A stretch of DNA of 64,000 nucleotides from SZUA-186 sp039714155 (GTDB lineage Bacteria > Pseudomonadota > Gammaproteobacteria > UBA9214), in contig JBDLJX010000001.1 in assembly GCA_039714155.1 (NCBI GenBank), positions 62,001 to 126,000 on the forward strand, read 5' to 3'. This document shows, piece after piece, positions 16,207-24,490 of this stretch. A program made the translations under genes and the position numbers. The notes under the pieces were generated by a model that made no database searches, was not told the DNA's origin, and worked only from the letters and a program-made list of their open reading frames with translations. Position 1 is the first letter of the stretch, and each line of letters opens with the position of its first letter.

Positions 16207-16483
16207 ATGTCAGGTAACGGATGATCTGGTAGGTGTAGGTTGCCAGTGACTGACCAAATCTTTCAAGTGGCTTGTTGGTCTCTCCCGTGAACAATACCCA
16301 GAAAAACTGCAACAGGACAACCACACTAACGACCACTCTTGAAACCGAGTACAGTAAAACCACCACGAACATAAAAAACAGTCGCAGCCAGGTGGAACGT
16401 GTTTTCAGGTTTTCTTTCACAGATATGGGTTGCTGCTGACTATCCTCTGAACCATTGGGTGGAGGCGGCAGTCCATCACTCAT
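16142..16483 (-). CDS. DUF4389 membrane protein
   Basis: The 113-residue protein has a polar, Pro/Gln-rich N-terminus (1-27) and two hydrophobic stretches at about 33-65 (RLFFMFVVVLLYSVSRVVVS and following). The conserved C-terminal piece reads FGQSLATYTYQIIRYLTFNTEERPFPF. This last segment is the signature of the DUF4389 family of small bacterial membrane proteins, whose role is unknown. It is transcribed alone on the minus strand. Confidence 0.85.
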   Translation of the reverse strand: MSDGLPPPPNGSEDSQQQPISVKENLKTRSTWLRLFFMFVVVLLYSVSRVVVSVVVLLQFFWVLFTGETNKPLERFGQSLATYTYQIIRYLTFNTEERPFPFDLDWPAGPPGH

Positions 16484-16837
16484 AGCAAACTCCTGTTGTA
16501 GGCCAGGTTATTGTCTATGTTACCTACTACGGCTGAATAATACTGCATCTTCTCCTGTGGGTGATGAATATGTAATTATCACCTGAAATCGACAACCTGG
16601 GCGCTCCTGTTACTGTGCGAGTTCTCAGTATTGATGAGATTGATATCGTTTACCGCGGGCTATACCGGTTGCCCGCAGCAGCCTGAGCAACAACTCGCCA
16701 CGCACAGGTGTAACAACGGATTCACACGGCAGGGGTCACTGATTCAATCCCGGTATCGCCCACCAGATTCCTGATAATGCAGAATACACCGCCCTGCAGG
16801 AAACCAAACCAGGGCTTTTTCGAGACGGAGTACAATC
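16484..16837. promoter_or_regulatory. Leader region upstream of nhaD
   Basis: This 354-base gap lies between divergent genes. It has a hairpin GCGGGC/GCCCGC (about 16656-16677) and, close to nhaD, a terminator-like hairpin: GCCCTG (16791-16796) with CAGGGC (16810-16815) followed by five Ts, just before the Shine-Dalgarno site. A regulated leader is possible, since cation antiporter genes often carry ion-sensing riboswitches, but no known riboswitch class was recognised. Confidence 0.3.
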
Positions 16838-18295
16838 TTGATTATAGCAACCGCCATCCAGGCGATAACAGCCTGTTTGTTACTGTTTTTTCCTGCTATC
16901 GCTGCCGCTTCCACGTCTGCCGGCACCATACTGAATCTGACCAGCGCACCGGTTGGCTATGCCGCCCTGGTCATTTTCGTCATCGCCTACCTTGTAGTGA
17001 TGTCGGAAGAATTCACACACCTGAGAAAATCCAAGCCCGTCCTTCTGGCAGCCGGCATCATCTGGGCCATAATCGCCTGGGTCTACGTCGGCCACGGCGA
17101 CAGTCATACCGTAGAGACGGCACTGGGCCATAACCTGCTGGAGTTCTCGGAACTGTTCCTGTTCCTGCTGGCCGCCATGACCTACGTCAATGCCATGGAC
17201 GAAAGGCAGGTATTCGAGGCCTTGCGCGCCTGGCTTGTAAGCCACAGTTTCAGCTATCGCAGCCTGTTCTGGCTAACGGGCACACTTGCATTCTTCCTGT
17301 CACCTGTACTCGACAATCTCACCACCGCACTGGTGATGTGCGCGGTCCTGCTGGCCGTTGGCAAGGACAATCCGAAATTTGTTTCGCTGGGCTGTATCAA
17401 TATCGTAATCGCTGCCAATGCGGGTGGCGCATTTTCACCATTTGGTGATATCACGACTCTTATGGTCTGGCAGGAGGGTCTCGTGGATTTCACGGCATTC
17501 TTCCTGTTATTTGTGCCGAGCGTAGTCAACTATATCGTTCCTGCCGCCATCATGCATTTCGCCATACCGGCAGGCAAACCGGCATCCGCCGATGAACGGA
17601 TAATCATCCTGCGTGGCGGCAAGCGGATCATGCTGCTGTTTGCCTGCACCATCGCAACTGCAGTCAGCTTCCATAACTTTTTACACCTGCCACCCTTCCT
17701 TGGCATGATGACCGGCCTCGCCTACCTGCAGTTTTTCGGTTATTACCTGAAGAAAACCCATAGACCGTTAACACCCGATCCGGTGGATATTGCAGATATC
17801 AGTAGCATTTCGATGAACGGGCGAGATGGTACTCAATTCGACTTCTTTCATCGTCTGGCACGCGCAGAATGGGACACCCTGTTGTTCTTTTACGGCGTGG
17901 TACTGTGTGTGGGTGGACTGGGTTTTATTGGCTACCTCGCACTGGTGTCCGAAGCCATGTACATCGACATTGGTCCAACCTTTGCGAACATCGCGGTCGG
18001 TGTGCTGTCAGCCATTGTGGACAACATCCCGGTAATGTTTGCGGTACTGGAAATGAACCCGGACATGGAACTGGGCCACTGGTTGCTGGTGACACTGACT
18101 GCCGGTGTTGGTGGCAGCATGCTGTCAATCGGTTCTGCCGCCGGTGTGGCCCTCATGGGCCAGGCGCGCGGTAAATACACCTTCTTTGGCCATATGAAGT
18201 GGACGCCGGCAATCATCCTTGGCTATGCCGCAAGTATCGCAACACACATGTGGCTGAACGCCAGCACGTTCTCCGTTCCCATTACTCCCGGCTAA
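16838..18295 (+). CDS. nhaD: NhaD-type Na+/H+ antiporter
   Basis: The 485-residue protein has about 12 membrane helices and belongs to the ArsB/NhaD ion transporter superfamily. Recognisable segments are SPVLDNLTTALVMCAVLL, ANAGGAFSPFGDITTLMVW and, in the second half, ILSAIVDNIPVMFA-like sequence; the repeated Asp-Asn helix pairs (DNLTTA, DNIPVM) are characteristic. NhaD exchanges cytoplasmic Na+ or Li+ for H+ and suits marine or haloalkaline habitats. The start is TTG 16838 with GGAG seven bases upstream. The gene ends inside the 3' end of dnaQ (14-base tail overlap). Confidence 0.92.
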   Translation: MIIATAIQAITACLLLFFPAIAAASTSAGTILNLTSAPVGYAALVIFVIAYLVVMSEEFTHLRKSKPVLLAAGIIWAIIAWVYVGHGDSHTVETALGHNLLEFSELFLFLLAAMTYVNAMDERQVFEALRAWLVSHSFSYRSLFWLTGTLAFFLSPVLDNLTTALVMCAVLLAVGKDNPKFVSLGCINIVIAANAGGAFSPFGDITTLMVWQEGLVDFTAFFLLFVPSVVNYIVPAAIMHFAIPAGKPASADERIIILRGGKRIMLLFACTIATAVSFHNFLHLPPFLGMMTGLAYLQFFGYYLKKTHRPLTPDPVDIADISSISMNGRDGTQFDFFHRLARAEWDTLLFFYGVVLCVGGLGFIGYLALVSEAMYIDIGPTFANIAVGVLSAIVDNIPVMFAVLEMNPDMELGHWLLVTLTAGVGGSMLSIGSAAGVALMGQARGKYTFFGHMKWTPAIILGYAASIATHMWLNASTFSVPITPG

Positions 18296-19007
18296 CCACC
18301 CCGAGCCTGCGCCAGACAGCGATACCGTTAGACGTCTTGTCAATTGCATCCAGCCGCGCCTCATGTGCGCCCAGTTCATCCTCTGTCGCACGTATAACGG
18401 GCAGCGGCGACCGGTCGGCCGGCAGGCGGCGGATGCCGGACGTCTGACTGCCGTATCCATCACTGCGACTGTCGAGCGACAGACTGGCCTGCCCGCCGGT
18501 CATGGCCAGATAGACGTCAGCCAGGATCTCGGCATCAAGCAGCGCGCCATGCAGCTCACGCTGCGAGTTATCGATTTCATAACGCCGGCACAGCGCATCG
18601 AGATTGTTGCGCTGCCCCGGATGCTGGCGGCGTGCCATCGCCAGCGTATCGATGACACTGCAGGAGTCCTCAACCCTGCACGATGACTGCTTCAGCAAAC
18701 TGAATTCGTTGTTGATAAACCCCATGTCAAAGGGTGCATTGTGAATGACAAGTTCGGCCCCCTTGATAAACGCCAGGAACTCATCCGAAATATCCGCAAA
18801 GCGCGGCTTGTCGGCCAGCGACTCGTTGGTAATGCCGTGCACCTCGATGGCGCCGGCATCGATCTCGCGGTCCGGCTGGATGTACTGGTGGTAGGTGTTG
18901 CCGGTGATACGCCGATTCACCAGTTCGACACAGCCGATTTCAATAATCCGGTGACCCTCGGAAGGCTCAAGGCCGGTGGTTTCCGTATCCAGTACGATTT
19001 GTCGCAT
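18282..19007 (-). CDS. dnaQ: DNA polymerase III epsilon subunit (proofreading exonuclease)
   Basis: The 241-residue DEDDh exonuclease has ExoI DTETTG (7-12), ExoII around VIHNAPFDMGF and ExoIII HGALLDAEILADVY. The C-terminal tail of about 60 residues is the flexible polymerase-binding extension. Epsilon proofreads replication errors in the polymerase III core. The neighbours rnhA and a yafS-like methyltransferase are conserved with Enterobacteria, where dnaQ and rnhA are usually divergent; here they run in the same direction. Confidence 0.95.
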   Translation of the reverse strand: MRQIVLDTETTGLEPSEGHRIIEIGCVELVNRRITGNTYHQYIQPDREIDAGAIEVHGITNESLADKPRFADISDEFLAFIKGAELVIHNAPFDMGFINNEFSLLKQSSCRVEDSCSVIDTLAMARRQHPGQRNNLDALCRRYEIDNSQRELHGALLDAEILADVYLAMTGGQASLSLDSRSDGYGSQTSGIRRLPADRSPLPVIRATEDELGAHEARLDAIDKTSNGIAVWRRLGVVSRE

Positions 19008-19039
19008 CTATATAGCTCCAGTATGAAAACAATTCACCG

Positions 19040-19080
19040 CTTTCTCTGCGTTCTTTGCGTCTTTGCGTCTTTGCGGTTTC
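19040..19080. repeat. Short TCTTTGCG tandem repeat
   Basis: Four imperfect copies of an 8-9 base unit (TTCTTTGCG, TCTTTGCG, TCTTTGCG) lie in the 75-base gap between rnhA and dnaQ. Similar TTTGCG runs occur in intergenic DNA of many environmental bacteria. No function is evident. Confidence 0.5.
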
Positions 19081-19082
19081 TT

Positions 19083-19520
19083 CTATGTCTGCATAAGTTC
19101 GTCAATCGCCTGATTCGCCAGCGCATCGGCCTGCTCGTTCTCCGGGTGGCCACTGTGGCCTTTCACCCAGTGCCATTCGACCTCGTGCTCAGAGACGGCC
19201 TGGTCAAGACGCCTCCACAGGTCGGCATTCTTCACCGGTTTCTTCGCCGCCGTCTTCCAGCCACGTTTTTTCCAGTTGGGCAGCCACTCGGTGATGCCTT
19301 TCTGCACATACTGTGAATCGGTCGTCAACTTGACCTTGCACTGGCGGGTCAGGCTTTCCAGTGCCTGGATGGCCGCCATCAACTCCATGCGATTGTTGGT
19401 GGTCTCGGTTTCCGCACCGTACAGTGTTTTTTCGTTTCCCTTGTAGCGCAGCAGCACACCCCAGCCACCCGGCCCCGGATTTCCCCGGCAAGCGCCATCG
19501 GTATAGACCTCAACTGACAC
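19083..19520 (-). CDS. rnhA: Ribonuclease HI
   Basis: The 145-residue enzyme degrades the RNA strand of RNA-DNA hybrids. It has the acidic catalytic set: Asp in YTDGACRGNPGPGGWG, Glu in NNRMELMAAIQAL, Asp in LTTDSQYV and the final Asp in NEQADALAN. A basic protrusion (WKKRGWKTAAKKPVKN) typical of RNase HI is present. The start is GTG at 19520. Eleven bases overlap the end of the upstream methyltransferase gene. Confidence 0.96.
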   Translation of the reverse strand: MSVEVYTDGACRGNPGPGGWGVLLRYKGNEKTLYGAETETTNNRMELMAAIQALESLTRQCKVKLTTDSQYVQKGITEWLPNWKKRGWKTAAKKPVKNADLWRRLDQAVSEHEVEWHWVKGHSGHPENEQADALANQAIDELMQT

Positions 19521-20274
19521 GACGGATATTGCGCTGCGTGGGTCCGGGCACCCGCACCGGGAACAATTGCCGGCGCTGGTTACGCGTAGCCTTGATTGGC
19601 GTCATGATGACGGTGCGTTTTCGTGCCACCAGCATGTAGGCACCGGACAGTAATACGCGGCCCTCCCCGCTACGCGGTTCCAGAAAACCGAGCCGCTCCA
19701 GCATACGGGCATTCCGCAACGGCGGCCGATGCAGCAGGTACTGGCTGTGCAAGGTATTGAAACCCAGCAGACTGAGCCAGTCCTTGACGCGAGGCATGCT
19801 GAGAAAGCGAGCATCCCAGGGCATGCCACGGGAACCTCGTGTCAGCAACCGCCGTATGCCCCACAGGCTACGTGGATTGAAACTGAAGATTACCAGGTAA
19901 CCATCCGGGATCAGGCAACGGTCTGCCTCGCGCAACACCTGGTGTGGATCGTGTGACAATTCCAGACTGTGCGGCAGCACAATGGCATCCAGGGTATCGG
20001 TCATGATCGGCCAGGCATTGGTATTACCCAGCATGCCAGGGTTGTCGGTGCCATCCGAGTGTACCCGTTGAATGACGTGATGCGGAATCCGGCTGTCCTG
20101 GAGCGAGCAGCTTTCCCACGGGGGGTCGACAACCAGGAGGTGGTAGCCAAACAGCTGCGGCAGCTGTTTGGCGAGGGCGGCTGTCTCGGCATTTGCCAAT
20201 AGCTGGCCCAGTGGCCGCCGGTACCAGCCACGCAGCGAATCTGCCCGCCAGGGCACTGCCTGTTCAGTGCGCAT
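19510..20274 (-). CDS. SAM-dependent methyltransferase, YafS-like
   Basis: The protein of about 254 residues carries a class I methyltransferase fold. After LFGYHLLVVDPPW, the substrate-binding part has DAIVLPHSLELSHDPHQVLREADRCLIPDGYLVIFSFNP, the motif II-III area of the BioC/YafS group. Placement upstream of rnhA and dnaQ, and divergent from mltD, matches the yafS neighbourhood of Escherichia coli (gloB is missing here). The substrate is unknown. ATG 20274 (MRTEQAVPW) and ATG 20295 (MGYDFLI) are both possible. The frame stays open to 20502, but that extension lies in a palindromic repeat. Confidence 0.8.
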   Translation of the reverse strand: MRTEQAVPWRADSLRGWYRRPLGQLLANAETAALAKQLPQLFGYHLLVVDPPWESCSLQDSRIPHHVIQRVHSDGTDNPGMLGNTNAWPIMTDTLDAIVLPHSLELSHDPHQVLREADRCLIPDGYLVIFSFNPRSLWGIRRLLTRGSRGMPWDARFLSMPRVKDWLSLLGFNTLHSQYLLHRPPLRNARMLERLGFLEPRSGEGRVLLSGAYMLVARKRTVIMTPIKATRNQRRQLFPVRVPGPTQRNIRRVS

Positions 20275-20334
20275 TATCAGGAAATCATACCCCATCCGGC
20301 CAGGCGATGCCGCCTGAATACCCCACCAGCCGAT

Positions 20335-20391
20335 TAGCCCGCATTTCTCACCACGATGACAAACCCTCGCCCCGCGGTGAGAAGTGCGGGC
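20335..20391. repeat. TAGCCCGCA palindromic element, short form
   Basis: TAGCCCGCATTTCTCACC at the left and GGTGAGAAGTGCGGGC at the right form an imperfect hairpin with a 22-base centre. The ends match the outer arms of the 169-bp element at 41832-42000, with the middle missing. It lies between the divergent methyltransferase and mltD genes. Confidence 0.7.
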
Positions 20392-20549
20392 CAAGTATTG
20401 ACCTTGCCCGGTGTGACTGTCAGCATAGCCGGCTTTATCAGGTTGGCATCCCGTTTTCTGATGCCCCGGGAACCGGCCTGTTGCAACAGTGAACTGCATC
20501 ACAATCCGGCACTCAAGCGATGACCCCGCAGCGTCGATACACTGAATCT

Positions 20550-22151
20550 ATGAGCACTGACTTTAACCGAACCGTCTTCCTGACCGGCATCATACTGTTG
20601 CTGTCCGGCTGCGCCACGACGAATACCGATACACATCGACAGGAGCCGTCCCGGCCAGCCGTCTCAACCAGTGCAACGGATCTCGGACACCTTGCTGCAC
20701 CAGCCAGCGGTCACCCGGCTTCCCGATCTGGCCAGCCTACGAGTGCCACACAATCAACGGCACCGGATTTCTGGCAACAGGTACGCAATGATTTCCGCTT
20801 GCCGGGCAAGCAACAGGCGGCGGTCAAGCGACGCGCTGCTATCTACGGTAATAACGCCAGCCAGGTGGAGCGTATTTTCAAACGCGGCGAACCGTACCTC
20901 GCCTATATCCAAAATGAAGTACACAAGCGTGGTTTCCCTGCCGAGATTACCCTGCTACCCTTTGTCGAAAGCGGCTACGATCCATTTGCCTATTCCCGCG
21001 GCAGGGCCGCCGGTCTTTGGCAGTTCATTCCCGGCACCGGCAAGATGTATGGACTCACACAGGACTGGTGGTATGACGGCCGCCGTGATGTTATCGCTTC
21101 GACACAGGCCGCACTGAATTACCTGGACTGGCTGCAAAAGAAATTTGACGGTGACTGGCTGCTGGCGCTGGCAGCCTATAATTCCGGCAGCGGCACAGTA
21201 CGCAAGGCCATCAAAAAGAACCGCAAAACCGGCCGACCGACCGATTTCTGGAACCTGCGACTGCCGAAAGAAACTGCCGCCTACGTACCGAAACTGCTTG
21301 CCATCAGCGAAGTGGTCGCCCGGCCCCGAAACTACGGGGTAACACTGGCAGCCGTTAACACCACACCGGACTTCACCGTAGTCGTTACCGGCGGTCAACT
21401 GGATATCGGGGTTGCGGCCGACCTGGCGAACATGGAGGTGGATGAGCTGTACCAGTTGAACCCCGCCTTTAACCGCTGGGCGACACATCCCGATGGCCCG
21501 CACCAGCTGGTATTACCCGCAGCAAAAGCGACTGTTTTTGAGAACAACCTGGCCACCCTGCCCGAGTCACAGCGCATGAAATGGGTGCGCCACAGGATCC
21601 GCAACGGCGAAACACTCAGCCACATTGCCCGAAAATATGACACGACGGTCGCGGTGGTCCGCCAGACCAATCAACTGCACAGTAGCAATATCCGGGCCGG
21701 CAAATACCTGCTGGTACCGGTGGCGGCACAGGATGCCTCACGCTATGCCGCCCTTGACAGGTTCAGGGGGCGCCGCAAGCCGGCAGGCACGACATCCACC
21801 TACAAGGTCAAAAGTGGCGACAGTCTCTGGAACATCGCCCGCAGCAACAGCGTTACGGTCAGCCAGATTACCCGCTGGAATGACCTGAACAGCAACACCG
21901 TTATCAAGCCGGGGCAGAAACTGGTTATCCGGAAAGGCAGCACGGTCTCAACAGGCAGCAACCAGTTCCGGACGATCCGCTATACTGTACGCAAGGGCGA
22001 CTCGCTGTTCCGGATTTCCCGCAAGTTCAACGTCAGCATCGCAGACCTGCGCAGCTGGAATAACCTGACCGGCAAGAAGTACCTGCAGCCGGGACAACGC
22101 CTCAAGGTACACGTAGACGTAACGCAGCAGTCAGTCGCCCGCCGGGGTTGA
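20550..22151 (+). CDS. mltD: Membrane-bound lytic murein transglycosylase D, lipoprotein
   Basis: The protein of 533 residues has a lipoprotein signal (lipobox LLSG-C, Cys21), a linker rich in Ser/Pro, an SLT lysozyme-like domain (about 115-260) with catalytic Glu140 in LLPFVESGYDPF, and three LysM peptidoglycan-binding repeats at the C-terminus. MltD cleaves glycan strands to 1,6-anhydromuropeptides at the outer membrane. ATG 20550 gives a normal-length signal; ATG 20520 is also in frame. The 3' end overlaps the DUF502 gene tail to tail by 21 bases. Confidence 0.93.
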   Translation: MSTDFNRTVFLTGIILLLSGCATTNTDTHRQEPSRPAVSTSATDLGHLAAPASGHPASRSGQPTSATQSTAPDFWQQVRNDFRLPGKQQAAVKRRAAIYGNNASQVERIFKRGEPYLAYIQNEVHKRGFPAEITLLPFVESGYDPFAYSRGRAAGLWQFIPGTGKMYGLTQDWWYDGRRDVIASTQAALNYLDWLQKKFDGDWLLALAAYNSGSGTVRKAIKKNRKTGRPTDFWNLRLPKETAAYVPKLLAISEVVARPRNYGVTLAAVNTTPDFTVVVTGGQLDIGVAADLANMEVDELYQLNPAFNRWATHPDGPHQLVLPAAKATVFENNLATLPESQRMKWVRHRIRNGETLSHIARKYDTTVAVVRQTNQLHSSNIRAGKYLLVPVAAQDASRYAALDRFRGRRKPAGTTSTYKVKSGDSLWNIARSNSVTVSQITRWNDLNSNTVIKPGQKLVIRKGSTVSTGSNQFRTIRYTVRKGDSLFRISRKFNVSIADLRSWNNLTGKKYLQPGQRLKVHVDVTQQSVARRG

Positions 22152-22778
22152 GTCTTCTTTCAGCCCGCTGATTGTGATATCAGCCTGTTCATGCAACAGC
22201 TTTGCCGTCCCTGCACCACAACTGATAATCGACCGCATGGCATCCTGCACGCCAATATCCACGGGGTGCACATACCTGCCTTGCAGATGAAAGATCAAGC
22301 CGGATGTTGGATTTGGACCGGTCGGCATGAACACCGTGTAACTGCCGTCCTGATGCTTGTCGGTAATAAACACCGTCGCCAGCGTGTCGTTGCCATAGAC
22401 CTGCGCCATCGCCACCGAGGAGAACGGTGATTCCTCGCGATTGCCGAAGATCTGCAACACCGTTTCCTTGATCAGCGAGTAACCCGGCGCCAGCTTGAAG
22501 ATCCGGTTTTCGATAAACCGGAACATGAAACCACCGAACCGGGTCCGCACCAGCACACCAACAAAAAAGCAGGCCGCGATTACCAGTGAAATGGCAACAA
22601 TATTGGTAATTAATTCATTGTATTGGGAGTAATTCCTGAGAAAGTTCGAGAGCGGCAAAATCCAGCCGGTAATGAGCTTATAGAGCCACAGTGACACGGT
22701 CACCAGGATGGTGACCGGCAGGATAACCACCAGGCCACCGATCAACGACGTCTGGATAAAACTGCGCAGCTTTTTCAT
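22131..22778 (-). CDS. DUF502 family membrane protein
   Basis: The 215-residue protein has two N-terminal membrane helices (about 12-36 and 57-78). The conserved core follows: RTRFGGFMFRFIENRIFKLAPGYSLIK, then FMPTGPNPTSGLIFHL. This is the DUF502 family, widespread in bacteria and plants (LIKE COV proteins), of unknown biochemical role. It is transcribed from the lysS side, 90 bases downstream of it, and converges with mltD. Confidence 0.9.
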   Translation of the reverse strand: MKKLRSFIQTSLIGGLVVILPVTILVTVSLWLYKLITGWILPLSNFLRNYSQYNELITNIVAISLVIAACFFVGVLVRTRFGGFMFRFIENRIFKLAPGYSLIKETVLQIFGNREESPFSSVAMAQVYGNDTLATVFITDKHQDGSYTVFMPTGPNPTSGLIFHLQGRYVHPVDIGVQDAMRSIISCGAGTAKLLHEQADITISGLKEDSTPAGD

Positions 22779-22868
22779 TGGATCACCAAAACAATTCCCC
22801 GCAACGCCTCTGTCTTTCAGTAACTCACTACGCCAGCAATGCGTGCAGGCTGCGGCGCGTGCGCCCTG

Positions 22869-24359
22869 CTAACCGGTCTCAGGCCGCATGTGCGGGAATA
22901 ACAGGACATCTCGAATGGATGGCGAGTCGGTGAACAGCATCACCAGCCGGTCAATACCAATGCCCTCACCTGCGGTGGGTGGCATACCATGTTCGAGTGC
23001 GCGGATATAGTCGGCGTCGTAGTGCATCGCTTCCAGGTCGCCGGCGTCTTTTTCCTCGACCTGTTTGCGGAAGCGTTCTGCCTGGTCTTCCGCATCGTTC
23101 AACTCCGAGAAGCCATTGGCAATCTCCCGCCCACCGACAAAAAACTCGAAACGGTCAGCGACAAACGGGTCATCGTTATTACGGCGCGCCAGCGGTGATA
23201 CCTCGGTCGGGTATGCAGTGATAAACGCTGGATCAGCAAGATGGTCCTCAACGGTTTTCTCGAAGATCTCGATCTGCACCTTGCCGAGGCCATAGTTGTC
23301 CTTTAATGGAATGCCAAGCTTCTCCGCGACAGCACGTGCAGGCTCCAGGTCGTTAATATCGTCCGCAGCAAGGTCCGGATTAAAATGCAGTATTGACTCG
23401 AATACGGTCATGCGCCGGAACGGCTTGCCGAAATCATACGACTGCCCCTGGTATTCAATGGTAGTGCTGCCGTGCAACTCCATCGCCATATTGCGCAACA
23501 GATCTTCGGTCAGGTCCATCAGGTCATGGTAGTCGGCATACCCCTGGTAGAACTCCAGCATGGTGAATTCCGGATTATGCCGGGTGGACAGGCCTTCATT
23601 ACGGAAGTTGCGGTTGATCTCGTAGACCCGTTCATAGCCACCCACAACCAGCCGTTTCAGGTAAAGCTCCGGCGCGATACGCAGAAACAGGTCCATATCG
23701 AGCGAGTTGTGATAGGTCGAAAACGGCCGCGCCACCGCACCACCGGGGATGGCCTGCATCATCGGCGTTTCGACTTCCAGGAAATCGCGTTCGTTCAGGT
23801 ACTGGCGAATGTACTGCACGATCTGACTGCGCATGCGGAAGGTATTCCGCGACACCTCATTCATAATCAGGTCGACATAACGCTGCCGGTAGCGGGTTTC
23901 CTGGTCGGCGAGACCATGGTATTTCTCCGGCAACGGCCGTAATGACTTGGTCAGGATGCGAAGCGTGTCGGCCTTCACAGACAGCTCACCGGTTTTGGTC
24001 TTGAACAACACGCCCTCGGCCGCAATGATGTCACCGATATCCCAGCCCTTGAAAGCCTGGTAGACACCTTCCGGCAAGGCATCACGTTGCAGGAACAGCT
24101 GGATACGACCGGACATGTCCTGCAACTGTGCAAAACTGGCCTTGCCCATAACGCGCTTGGCCATCAGCCGACCCGCCACCTTGACCCGTATCGGCTCCGA
24201 CTCGAGTACGTCATTGTCCCTGTCGTCATACTCGGCATGCAGTTCGCCGGCAATGGCATCACGGCGGAAGTCATTCGGGAAGGCATTGCCGGCCTCGCGC
24301 AAGGCATTCAGCTTCTCGCGCCGCCGGGCAATCAGTGCATGTTCGTCCTGGTCAGTCAT
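22869..24359 (-). CDS. lysS: Lysyl-tRNA synthetase, class II
   Basis: The 496-residue enzyme has an N-terminal OB-fold anticodon-binding domain (about 60-150) and a class II catalytic core. Motif 2 appears as FRNEGLSTRHNPEFTMLEFY and motif 3 as GIGIDRLVMLFTDSPSIRDVLLFP. It charges tRNA-Lys in the cytoplasm. The order prfB-lysS is conserved in gammaproteobacteria; here a GTAGCCCGGATG repeat sits between the two. Confidence 0.96.
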   Translation of the reverse strand: MTDQDEHALIARRREKLNALREAGNAFPNDFRRDAIAGELHAEYDDRDNDVLESEPIRVKVAGRLMAKRVMGKASFAQLQDMSGRIQLFLQRDALPEGVYQAFKGWDIGDIIAAEGVLFKTKTGELSVKADTLRILTKSLRPLPEKYHGLADQETRYRQRYVDLIMNEVSRNTFRMRSQIVQYIRQYLNERDFLEVETPMMQAIPGGAVARPFSTYHNSLDMDLFLRIAPELYLKRLVVGGYERVYEINRNFRNEGLSTRHNPEFTMLEFYQGYADYHDLMDLTEDLLRNMAMELHGSTTIEYQGQSYDFGKPFRRMTVFESILHFNPDLAADDINDLEPARAVAEKLGIPLKDNYGLGKVQIEIFEKTVEDHLADPAFITAYPTEVSPLARRNNDDPFVADRFEFFVGGREIANGFSELNDAEDQAERFRKQVEEKDAGDLEAMHYDADYIRALEHGMPPTAGEGIGIDRLVMLFTDSPSIRDVLLFPHMRPETG

Positions 24360-24378
24360 GAGTAAATAATGTCAGTAT

Positions 24379-24484
24379 GTAGCCCGGATGCAGCGTAGCG
24401 CAATCCGGGGAAAAGACAAGCCAGCCCCGGATTCCGGTCCCCGCCTTCGCGGGGGCAGGCACTTACGGCCTCCATCCGGGCTAC
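24379..24484. repeat. GTAGCCCGGATG intergenic repeat, copy 1
   Basis: The element begins GTAGCCCGGATGCAGCG and ends CATCCGGGCTAC, so its ends are inverted copies. Inner parts (AATCCGGGG, CCCCGGATT) pair as well, giving a long hairpin. It lies between prfB and lysS; related copies are at 28765-28875 and 37096-37207. Confidence 0.75.
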
Positions 24485-24490
24485 CGTTTT

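Noticed and set aside
20275..20502. Longer N-terminus for the YafS-like methyltransferase
   Set aside because: The extension is encoded by a palindromic repeat and has no similarity to methyltransferases; starts at 20274 or 20295 fit better.
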